DNA of 64,000 bases from Bacillota bacterium. Its GTDB lineage: Bacteria; Bacillota; Sulfobacillia; Sulfobacillales; Sulfobacillaceae. This document shows, in pieces, positions 1 through 6,664 of the stretch (positions are counted from its first letter, which is position 1; each line of letters starts with the position of its first letter). The position numbers were made by a program, and so were the translations under genes. The notes below the pieces were generated by a model. The model was not told the origin of the DNA. It did not search any database and saw nothing but the letters and a program-made list of their open reading frames with translations. The stretch spans positions 25,872 through 89,871 of the forward strand of contig JAJZZA010000003.1 in assembly GCA_021797825.1 (NCBI GenBank), written 5' to 3'.

Positions 1-43
1 GTTCTATCGACGGATTTCTTCCAGCGGCACTGATGCGCCGCCT

Positions 44-68
44 GCAGTGCCTGGCGTCAGGCACCTGC
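44..68. repeat. bulged hairpin upstream of permease
   Basis: GTGCCTG (47-53) pairs perfectly with CAGGCAC (58-64) around a four-base loop. Three further pairs (44-46 with 66-68) extend the stem across a one-base bulge at 65. No T-run follows on either strand, so it is not a classic terminator. Its role is unknown. Confidence 0.4.
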
Positions 69-120
69 CTGGCCAAGAAAAGACTGACACAACTTATCGG
101 CGGAGCTATGATCAGGGCTT

Positions 121-147
121 TTGTCTTCGCTCCAAGTTTTCTACAAT
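121..147 (+). promoter_or_regulatory. candidate promoter of the permease operon
   Basis: A good -10 hexamer TACAAT lies at 142-147. A weak -35-like TTGTCT at 121-126 is only 15 bases upstream, so the -35 assignment is uncertain. Transcription from here would give a leader of about 100 bases before the ATG at 257. Confidence 0.35.
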
Positions 148-256
148 GAGAGGTGACGCGCCACGGTGACCATGGCGGTGAGCTCAAGAAGGGAAGAACG
201 ACGAGATATGCCCGGACTATCGAACGCGATGATGGGCGGTCCGGCCGGAGCGGCCT

Positions 257-1654
257 ATGCGCGCACCTGAATCCGGCGCCTTGCGCCGCACCTTTCTGCT
301 GTCTGACTTGACCACGCTGTCGATTTCCAGCGTAGGACCGCTCTTTAGCATGGCGGTCGCCGGGGCAGTGGTGCTGTCGCTCACCGGGGGCGCCAGTTGG
401 CTGCCGCTCCTTTTGATCGGGATCCCGTTGGTGGGGAGTTCCGTCATTTTTCGCATTCTCAATCAACATTTCCCCAGCGCCGGCGCATCATATCACTGGG
501 GCCGGCGGGTGATGGGGCCACGTTACGCGCGTTTTCAGGCGTGGATCCTCATGGCGGCGTACTTTTTGTCGCTGCCCCCGATCATATTGCCTGCCGCGCG
601 GTTCACGGGAGCGTTGATGGGTTTGCAGGGCACCTGGAGCCTGGTCGGGTTTGCCTCCGTGTGGGCGCTGGTAGCGGCTACCCTGTTGTGGTTTGGCCCC
701 TCGCCGACGTCATGGGTCACCAAGGGGTTTCTGATGGTCGAGGTGGTCGCGGTGGCGGTGGCGCTGACGGCCGGCATTATGGCGTTTCCCCACGTTCCGG
801 TTGTCGTCCGCAGCCACGCATTCCCTCCCTGGTCGCACGTGGTGCTGGCGGCTGTGGTTGCCTCCACGATGATGGACGGGTGGGAAGTGGATAGCTACGC
901 CGCTGAGGAATCGCGCGACCCGCGCTATGCGCCGGGAATCGGGGGGATCATTGGCGCCGTGATCGCGTTTGGCGTCTATCTGCTGTTATTCCCCATGCTG
1001 TGGCGGGAAGTGCCACCCGGTTTACTGACGGGCGCCGATCCCTTGACCGCCTGGATGTCGGCGGTGCTGCATGGACCGGAGCTATGGATGGCGGTGGCAG
1101 TCTTGGCCTCCACCGCCGGCTCGCTCTGGCTGACCACCTATATTTTGAGCCGTGTGGTGTACGCATTGGCGCGCGACCGGGTCGTTCCCCCCGGCTGGGG
1201 TCGGTTAAACGTCCATGGAGTGCCGGGGCGCAGTATCGCGGCGATTGTCGCCGCCGCCTGGGCGGTGACCGTGGTCGAACTGCTGGTGCCGGGTGCCGTG
1301 TTGGGATTACAACTGGCAGTAGGTTCAGCCGGGTTCTTTCTGACTGCGGAATTTTTCTTGGACAATGTGACCGCCACCCGGTTTTTGCTGACCTTGCACC
1401 GACGCGTCTTGCCGCACTCTTGGGACCGTCATCACCATGTCGGCATGACATTGGTGTCCGCGTTAACCTCGGGCAGTTTAGCCCTGATTCTGGGGGCCTT
1501 TTTGGCGGTTGGGGGGAGGCAGCAGGATGGGATCACGGTTCTCCTGTTGCTGGCGGGAGGAATTTGGACCTGGCGCCGCCGAGCGGATACCGGGGTATTT
1601 ATCTTTGACGGGCGGGAGACCCTGATATCGCCACCGCGTGAGGGAGAGCCATGA
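257..1654 (+). CDS. APC-family amino acid permease
   Basis: A 465-residue polytopic membrane protein with about twelve hydrophobic segments from residue 20 onward. The first segment (LTTLSISSVGPLFSMAVAG) has the small-residue-rich start typical of APC-superfamily permeases, which import amino acids by proton or sodium symport. The ATG at 257 is the first start after an in-frame stop at 230-232 and has GGAG six bases upstream. The next gene starts one base after this stop, so the two are probably co-transcribed. Because that gene is a phosphosulfolactate synthase, the substrate could be a sulfonate or an amino acid feeding that pathway; this is inference, and the substrate cannot be read from the sequence. 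Confidence 0.85.
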   Translation: MRAPESGALRRTFLLSDLTTLSISSVGPLFSMAVAGAVVLSLTGGASWLPLLLIGIPLVGSSVIFRILNQHFPSAGASYHWGRRVMGPRYARFQAWILMAAYFLSLPPIILPAARFTGALMGLQGTWSLVGFASVWALVAATLLWFGPSPTSWVTKGFLMVEVVAVAVALTAGIMAFPHVPVVVRSHAFPPWSHVVLAAVVASTMMDGWEVDSYAAEESRDPRYAPGIGGIIGAVIAFGVYLLLFPMLWREVPPGLLTGADPLTAWMSAVLHGPELWMAVAVLASTAGSLWLTTYILSRVVYALARDRVVPPGWGRLNVHGVPGRSIAAIVAAAWAVTVVELLVPGAVLGLQLAVGSAGFFLTAEFFLDNVTATRFLLTLHRRVLPHSWDRHHHVGMTLVSALTSGSLALILGAFLAVGGRQQDGITVLLLLAGGIWTWRRRADTGVFIFDGRETLISPPREGEP

Positions 1655-1655
1655 T

Positions 1656-2465
1656 GTGGAAACGGAGGAGAACAGTCTGAAGCACCTAATCGCCTTGCCG
1701 CACCGGCCGGACAAGCCCCGTACCCGGGGCATGACGGTTGCCATTGACAATGGGGCGCCGACCCGCTGGTTTACCGACATCATCGACAGCCACCACCGCC
1801 ATGTCGACCTGATCAAGTTCGGTTGGGGCACCTCGTTGGTGTCAGACAACCTGTTGGACAAGATCCGCGTCCTGAAAAGCCACGGCATCGGCTACTTTTT
1901 TGGAGGGACATTGTTTGAAGTGGCGTTTCATCAGAATCGGGTGGAGGCGTTTCGCCGTTACTGTCTAGACTATGAATGTGCCTTCGTCGAGATTTCCAAC
2001 GGCACAGTACCTATGGACAGTCACCAAAAATCCCGCTTCATCCGGGAATTTGCCCGCGATTTTCGCGTGCTCAGCGAGGTTGGCTACAAGGACAACGAGC
2101 GCTCGCTGCGATTGCATCCGGCGCGATGGATTGAATACCTGCAAGAGGACTTGGCTGCCGGCGCCTATAAAGTGGTGACCGAAGCCCGCGAGAGCGGAAC
2201 GGGCGGCATCTGCCGCGCCGATGGCGAGGTCCGCTATGGACTTATCGAGGAGATCCTGGGCGCTCCGCTGGCTGAGGACTCGCTGGTCTTTGAAGCCCCC
2301 ACCAAAGATCTGCAAACCTATTTCATCAGACGGGTGGGGCCCAATGTCAATTTGGCCAATATTGCCTTGCATGACGTCATTTCCCTCGAAACGTTGCGAA
2401 TGGGGCTTAGGGCCGATACATTCGGAGCGGTGTCGGAGCCGGGCCGGGCGCAGGATTTCGAGTAG
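1656..2465 (+). CDS. comA: phosphosulfolactate synthase (ComA/YitD family)
   Basis: Adds sulfite to phosphoenolpyruvate to give phosphosulfolactate (EC 4.4.1.19), the first step to sulfolactate in bacilli and to coenzyme M in methanogens. The 269-residue protein has the family's TIM-barrel signatures: IDNG near residue 30, KFGWGTS at 54-60, EISNGTVPM near 110, TEARESGTGGI near 175 and GPNVNLANI near the C-terminus, all very close to B. subtilis YitD. The frame is open from GTG 1638. I chose GTG 1656 because GGGAG (1642-1646) precedes it and the N-terminus then has the family length. A CTG at 1677 behind GGAGGAG is another possibility. No phosphosulfolactate phosphatase (ComB) gene is adjacent. 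Confidence 0.9.
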   Translation: METEENSLKHLIALPHRPDKPRTRGMTVAIDNGAPTRWFTDIIDSHHRHVDLIKFGWGTSLVSDNLLDKIRVLKSHGIGYFFGGTLFEVAFHQNRVEAFRRYCLDYECAFVEISNGTVPMDSHQKSRFIREFARDFRVLSEVGYKDNERSLRLHPARWIEYLQEDLAAGAYKVVTEARESGTGGICRADGEVRYGLIEEILGAPLAEDSLVFEAPTKDLQTYFIRRVGPNVNLANIALHDVISLETLRMGLRADTFGAVSEPGRAQDFE

Positions 2466-2484
2466 CGGCGGGAGGGCCCTAACA

Positions 2485-2883
2485 GTGCGTGACACCCAAA
2501 ATGTCTTTCATCTTGCCATTCCCTGCCGTGATTTGGAGGAGGCTCAGGTTTTTTATGTTGAGCGGCTGGGATGCAAACTGGCCCGACGCTATCCGGATCG
2601 GATCACGCTGGATTTTTTCGGAGACCAGGTCGTGTGCCATCTTTCGGACCGGACGGACGTGAATCCCGGTTTCTATCCGCGTCATTTTGGGGTAACCTTC
2701 TATCACCGTGAGGAATTCGACGCCCTGCTGCGATTGGTTGCCCTGCGCGACATTCCATATTTTCACCAGCCGCGGCTGCGCTTTGAAGGGATGGCGGAGG
2801 AGCACTGGACGTTTGGACTAATCGATCCGTCGTCAAATATTCTGGAATTTAAACACTATCGCGACCCGCGCATGATGTATTGA
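2485..2883 (+). CDS. VOC/glyoxalase-fold family protein
   Basis: A 132-residue protein with the two beta-alpha-beta-beta-beta modules of the vicinal oxygen chelate superfamily. Features are the opening VFHLAIPCRDLEEAQVFY, a helix ending FYVERLG, and the closing GLIDPSSNILEFKHY whose Glu is the usual second metal ligand. His14 in FHLAIP is a candidate first ligand. The GTG start at 2485 has GGAGG nine bases upstream. It follows comA by 19 bases, so it is probably the third gene of that operon. The C-terminal FKHYRDP ending is common in small VOC proteins of unknown substrate. Function is not known. Confidence 0.8.
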   Translation: MRDTQNVFHLAIPCRDLEEAQVFYVERLGCKLARRYPDRITLDFFGDQVVCHLSDRTDVNPGFYPRHFGVTFYHREEFDALLRLVALRDIPYFHQPRLRFEGMAEEHWTFGLIDPSSNILEFKHYRDPRMMY

Positions 2884-3255
2884 GCCGGTGTCGGGGGCGG
2901 GCCGGGCGGTGGCTCACCACTCGCCTCGCAACCCCTCTTGAACCCGGCTTAAGCCATCAGGCGATGGGGTGGACAGGATGTTTTCCGGGCCATCCGCGAT
3001 GCTGATGGCGAACGGACACCGTCTTTTCTGGCGGACGACGCCGCTTGGCCGGGGAGCGCTGCCACGAACGGCGGCGTTCAGGGGAAGCGGGTGTGCGCTG
3101 GTGATGAGGGCTCGGCGCCCGCCCGTTTGGTCCTGGCCACCAACTCCCGCCCACGCCCTGTTTGCGGTCGCTAGGGCTGACTGGTGTTAGGTGTTGCGAC
3201 CGGGTGTGGCAGGATATATTCCTACTCCCATCTTGAGCGCAAGGAGGCGCATGGC
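2884..3255. other. intergenic region without a recognisable gene
   Basis: About 370 bases between the VOC gene and the flavoprotein gene. A short open frame at 2969-3190 has no ribosome binding site or family signature. A weak promoter candidate, TTGCGA (3194-3199) and TATATT (3215-3220) with a short 15-base spacer, lies just before the flavoprotein gene. Confidence 0.4.
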
Positions 3256-4614
3256 ATGGCGGAAATGAAGCACTTTGTCATCCTCGGAGCTGGTCCGGGA
3301 GGGATGGCGGCAGCCGTCCGCGCGGTTTCCCAAGGTCATCGGGTTACCGTGTTCGACCCCGAGGGCTGGGGGGGAAACGCCGTCAACCATAGCCTGGTTC
3401 CGAGCAAGGCCCTGTTGCAAGCGGCGCAGGTGGTGGACCGCGCCCGCGGTTTGGGGGCGGCCTGGGATATCTCGCGCTGGGCCGCCGTAATGCAGGACCA
3501 AACCGAGAAAATCGCCAGGCTGCGGACGGCCGCCGCGAACGCCGCGCGTGGCGCGGTTTTGCGTCGCGAGGCGGGACGGCTGGTTTCCGCAGACGGGCGT
3601 AGAGTCCGGGTCCAAGGCCAGGAGACCGGCGCCATCCTTGAGGGCGATGTGCTGATTGTCGCGGTGGGATCCCGGCAGCGGCTGCTGCCGGGTCTTCGAC
3701 CGGACGGTCGCACGGTTTTGGTACCGCGGGCGTTGGCTTCGCTGAAAGCCGTGCCAGAGACGCTGGACATCGTCGGCGGAGGGGCCACCGGGCTGGAAAC
3801 GGCCTCGTTGTTTTCGCGCTTGGGAACCGCAACCCGCCTCCATGCCGCGTCCCCCACCCTGTTGCCGGGCTATTCCGGCGACATCAACCGCCTGTTGCTG
3901 GAAGCATTTCGAGTGTTGGGAGTGGACTGCCGCTTAGGCCGGTTGGTCACCCACGGAACGTCCGACGGGAAAGGGGTCGATTTGGCATGGACAGAGCCCA
4001 ACCAGGGCTCATCTGGCCGGGACCGCGCCACGCGGGTTTTTCTTGCCACGGGCCGCGCGCCGATGGACGATGCCCACTCGTGGGAGGCCTTAGGCTTTGC
4101 GCTGACTCCCGAGGGCTTCCTTCAGACCTCTTCCGCCGGAGAGACCAGCGTGCCCGGTGTGTTCGCGGTGGGGGATGCGCGGGGGGACGATTCTTCGCTG
4201 CAAGCCAATCGGGCCATGATGGACGCCGAGTATGCCGTGGCTACCGCCCTGGGGGTTCCCTTCAGCGCATCGCCGGTCGTGCAGGCGATATTCACCTGGC
4301 CCGAGGTGGCCCGGGTGGGAGAGACCACCGGCCAACACGTTCTTGAAGCCCGCCTCGATCCGGTTCTCCCCCCGCTCCTTTATCAGCCGGTGCTGGGCTC
4401 GCTGGAGGCGGGGCGGCTGCGGGTATACGCGAACGCCGACGAGGATGTGGTGGGGGGCGAAGCCATCGGTCTCGAGGCGTCCGCGGTGATGAATGTGGTG
4501 GCGCTGGCCGTCGGTGCCGGCGTGAAGGTGGACCATCTTCGTCGGGTTGGGTATGTGACGCCCAGCATGAGCGAGTGGCTTAAGTATCTGGTCCCGGTGG
4601 CCCCTCAAGGATAG
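3256..4614 (+). CDS. dihydrolipoamide dehydrogenase-like flavoprotein lacking the redox disulfide
   Basis: A 452-residue member of the class I pyridine nucleotide-disulfide oxidoreductase fold. An FAD-binding GAGPGG is at residues 11-16, a central NAD(P)H-binding GGGATGLE is present, the second FAD motif is FAVGDARGD, and a C-terminal dimerisation domain follows. Where E3 enzymes read GGTCLNVGCIPSK, this protein reads GGNAVNHSLVPSK (39-51), so both redox-active cysteines are replaced (Ala42, Leu47). The catalytic His before the C-terminal Ser-Glu is Thr435. It can hardly reoxidise dihydrolipoamide; an NAD(P)H:quinone or other reductase is a better guess. ATG 3256 has AAGGAGG eight bases upstream. 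Its 3' end overlaps the convergent udg gene by 10 bases. Confidence 0.85.
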   Translation: MAEMKHFVILGAGPGGMAAAVRAVSQGHRVTVFDPEGWGGNAVNHSLVPSKALLQAAQVVDRARGLGAAWDISRWAAVMQDQTEKIARLRTAAANAARGAVLRREAGRLVSADGRRVRVQGQETGAILEGDVLIVAVGSRQRLLPGLRPDGRTVLVPRALASLKAVPETLDIVGGGATGLETASLFSRLGTATRLHAASPTLLPGYSGDINRLLLEAFRVLGVDCRLGRLVTHGTSDGKGVDLAWTEPNQGSSGRDRATRVFLATGRAPMDDAHSWEALGFALTPEGFLQTSSAGETSVPGVFAVGDARGDDSSLQANRAMMDAEYAVATALGVPFSASPVVQAIFTWPEVARVGETTGQHVLEARLDPVLPPLLYQPVLGSLEAGRLRVYANADEDVVGGEAIGLEASAVMNVVALAVGAGVKVDHLRRVGYVTPSMSEWLKYLVPVAPQG

Positions 4615-5222
4615 TGCGGGGAATAATGGGCGGGGTCGACCAGCTCGCGGTATTTGTCGATGATTCGCTTCAGATCGTCCCAGGCATCGCGTTTCCAGCC
4701 CGGGTTGCGCAAGAGGGCGGCCGGATGATAGGTGGGCATCATCCAGCGCGCGCCCTGTTGCACCCATTGCCCCCGGACCTTGGTAATCCGGGCTGCGGGG
4801 TCCACCAGCGTCTGGACGGCGGTTGAGCCCAGCAGGACGACAATCGCCGGGGCCAGAATCCGCAGCTGCGCGTCCAAATTGGGCAGGCAGGCGCTGCGTT
4901 CGTCCTCGGCCGGGGTGCGGTTGCCGGGCGGGCGGCATTTGACGATATTGAGAATATAGGCGTTGCGCTCCCGGTCGAGACCCATGGCCGCCAGCATTTG
5001 GTCCAGCAGACGGCCAGCCCGTCCGACAAATGGCCGCAACAGGCGGTCTTCCTCGGCTCCCGGTCCTTCACCGATAAAGACGATGCGGGCCGCCGGGTTT
5101 CCCTCCCCGAATACCACCCCGTGGGCCGTATCGCGCAAACGGCATTGATGGCACTGTTCGACGGCCGGGCGCAATTCATCCAGGTTGGTATAGTGCCCCA
5201 GGCCGGGTGTGAGGTGGTTCAT
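4605..5222 (-). CDS. udg: uracil-DNA glycosylase, family 4 (iron-sulfur type)
   Basis: Removes uracil from DNA as the first step of base excision repair. The 205-residue protein has the family-4 motif GEGPGAEEDR near residue 50, the C-terminal TYHPAALLR active-site loop, and four cysteines suited to a 4Fe-4S cluster: the CHQC pair near residue 30, Cys in IVKCRPP and Cys in RSACLPN. The frame is open further upstream, but I place the start at ATG 5222, six bases after AGGGAG; the ATG two codons earlier abuts the Shine-Dalgarno. Thermophilic and high-GC bacteria commonly use this family. It is convergent with the flavoprotein gene. Confidence 0.92.
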   Translation of the reverse strand: MNHLTPGLGHYTNLDELRPAVEQCHQCRLRDTAHGVVFGEGNPAARIVFIGEGPGAEEDRLLRPFVGRAGRLLDQMLAAMGLDRERNAYILNIVKCRPPGNRTPAEDERSACLPNLDAQLRILAPAIVVLLGSTAVQTLVDPAARITKVRGQWVQQGARWMMPTYHPAALLRNPGWKRDAWDDLKRIIDKYRELVDPAHYSPHYP

Positions 5223-5388
5223 AGTCATCTCCCTTGGTGTGATATGCGCGTGCTCGCCGCGGGAGCCGTTGGCCGCCATCATGCCTGAGATTCGTGGTAA
5301 TGCCGACGCCGCCGGGTTTGGCGCGGGGGTTCGCGGTCCCTTCCATTAGGGGTCGGCGGCGCCGGATGGCACAACCCCTGAAACCGGC

Positions 5389-5440
5389 CCCGGGCGGCCG
5401 AGCCGTGGGAACCGCCCGGGAGAAAGCCGAAGCCGGGCGG
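5389..5440 (-). terminator. mutually exclusive GC hairpins after odhB
   Basis: Three GC blocks lie just past the odhB stop: CCCGGGCGG (5389-5397), CCGCCCGGG (5412-5420) and CCGGGCGG (5433-5440). The middle block can pair perfectly with either outer block, so two alternative stems of 8-9 bp are possible. There is no clear U-run in the odhB direction, so intrinsic termination is uncertain; mRNA 3' end protection is an alternative. Confidence 0.4.
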
Positions 5441-6664
5441 TTAGCCTTCCAGCAACAGGGCTTCCGGGTCTTCCAGCAGTTCTTTGGTCCGCACCAGAAA
5501 GCGGACTGCTTCGCTACCATCGACGATCCGGTGGTCGTACGAAAGCGCCAGGTACATCATGGGTCGAATGACCACCTCGCCGTTTATCGCCACCGGCCGC
5601 TGCTCGATTTTATGCATCCCCAAAATACCCACCTGGGGCGCGTTTAAAATGGGCGTGGAGAGCAGCGAGCCAAACACGCCGCCGTTGGTAATGGTAAAGG
5701 TTCCGCCCCGCAGGTCGTCCAAGGTCAACGTGTTGGCGCGGGCCTTTACCGCCAGTTGCGCCACCTGTTGCTCGATTTCCGCGAAACTCAGCCGATCGGC
5801 ATCGCGAATGACCGGAACCACCAACCCCCCGTCGGTGGACACGGCTATCCCGATGTCGTAATACCGCTTAAGAACCATCTGGGTGTCTTGAATTTCCGCA
5901 TTGAGGCGGGGAATCGCCTTAAGGGCGGCAATCACCGCCTTGGTAAAAAACGACATGAAACCGAGGCCGACGCCATGCCGCTCTTTAAAAGAATCCCGGC
6001 GGCGCGAGCGGAGATCGAGGACGGCCGACATGTCCACCTCGTTGAATGTGGTAAGCATAGCCGCGGTCTGTTGTGCTTGAACCAGCCGGCGGGCGATGGT
6101 CAGACGGCGGGCGGACATCGGAACCCGTTCTTCATTGCGAGCGGACGGAACCGGGGGTGTCACCGGTTTGGCGGCGGGGGTTTCCCCGGCGGCGGGAGGA
6201 GCCGGCGCCGGTTGGGGCGGTGCCGGGGTGCCCGGGACACGGGAGAGGACATCCTGGCGGGTGACCCGCCCATGCGGCCCGCTGCCGGACACGGAATCAA
6301 GGGGCACGCCTTGTTCCCGGGCCAAACGCCTCACGTCCGGGGTGGCGCGGGCGGCGTCCGGTTCCGGTGCCTGGGGTTCGGCGGCGGACGTCTCCGTTGC
6401 TGATGCCAAAGAGGTCGCGGATTGCTCGGCGGAGGGGGCGATGGTAGCCAGGATGCTGCCCACGGCAACGGTTTCCCCTTCGGCGACCATGATCGCGCCG
6501 ATTAGCCCGGGTTGCTCTGCCGACACTTCCAGATTGACCTTGTCGGTTTCCAGCTCGACAATGGGTTCTCCAACGGATACGCTGTCGCCCGCCTTTTTCA
6601 GCCAGCGGCCCACGGTGGCTTCGATGACCGACTCCCCGAGCTCGGGAACTCTGAGTTCAAACAC
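5441..6664 (-). CDS. odhB: 2-oxoglutarate dehydrogenase E2, dihydrolipoyl succinyltransferase
   Basis: Transfers the succinyl group from E1 to CoA within the 2-oxoglutarate dehydrogenase complex of the TCA cycle. The 407 residues comprise an N-terminal lipoyl domain (1-75) with Lys42 in ETDKV as the lipoylation site, an Ala/Pro linker, a peripheral E1/E3-binding domain near 110-145 ([14 protein letters not shown]), a second Pro-rich linker, and the acyltransferase core ending in SYDHRIVDG, whose His and Asp are catalytic. It starts with GTG immediately after the odhA TAA, so translation is coupled. No normal E3 gene lies in the window; the nearby E3 homologue lacks the redox cysteines. Confidence 0.95.
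   Translation of the reverse strand: MFELRVPELGESVIEATVGRWLKKAGDSVSVGEPIVELETDKVNLEVSAEQPGLIGAIMVAEGETVAVGSILATIAPSAEQSATSLASATETSAAEPQAPEPDAARATPDVRRLAREQGVPLDSVSGSGPHGRVTRQDVLSRVPGTPAPPQPAPAPPAAGETPAAKPVTPPVPSARNEERVPMSARRLTIARRLVQAQQTAAMLTTFNEVDMSAVLDLRSRRRDSFKERHGVGLGFMSFFTKAVIAALKAIPRLNAEIQDTQMVLKRYYDIGIAVSTDGGLVVPVIRDADRLSFAEIEQQVAQLAVKARANTLTLDDLRGGTFTITNGGVFGSLLSTPILNAPQVGILGMHKIEQRPVAINGEVVIRPMMYLALSYDHRIVDGSEAVRFLVRTKELLEDPEALLLEG

Noticed and set aside
1638..1655. GTG 1638 as the comA start
   Set aside because: It lacks a Shine-Dalgarno and lies inside the permease gene; GTG 1656 fits spacing and family length better.
4090..4938. 282-residue open frame on the minus strand
   Set aside because: Runs across the end of the flavoprotein gene and through udg in another frame; composition is shadow-like.
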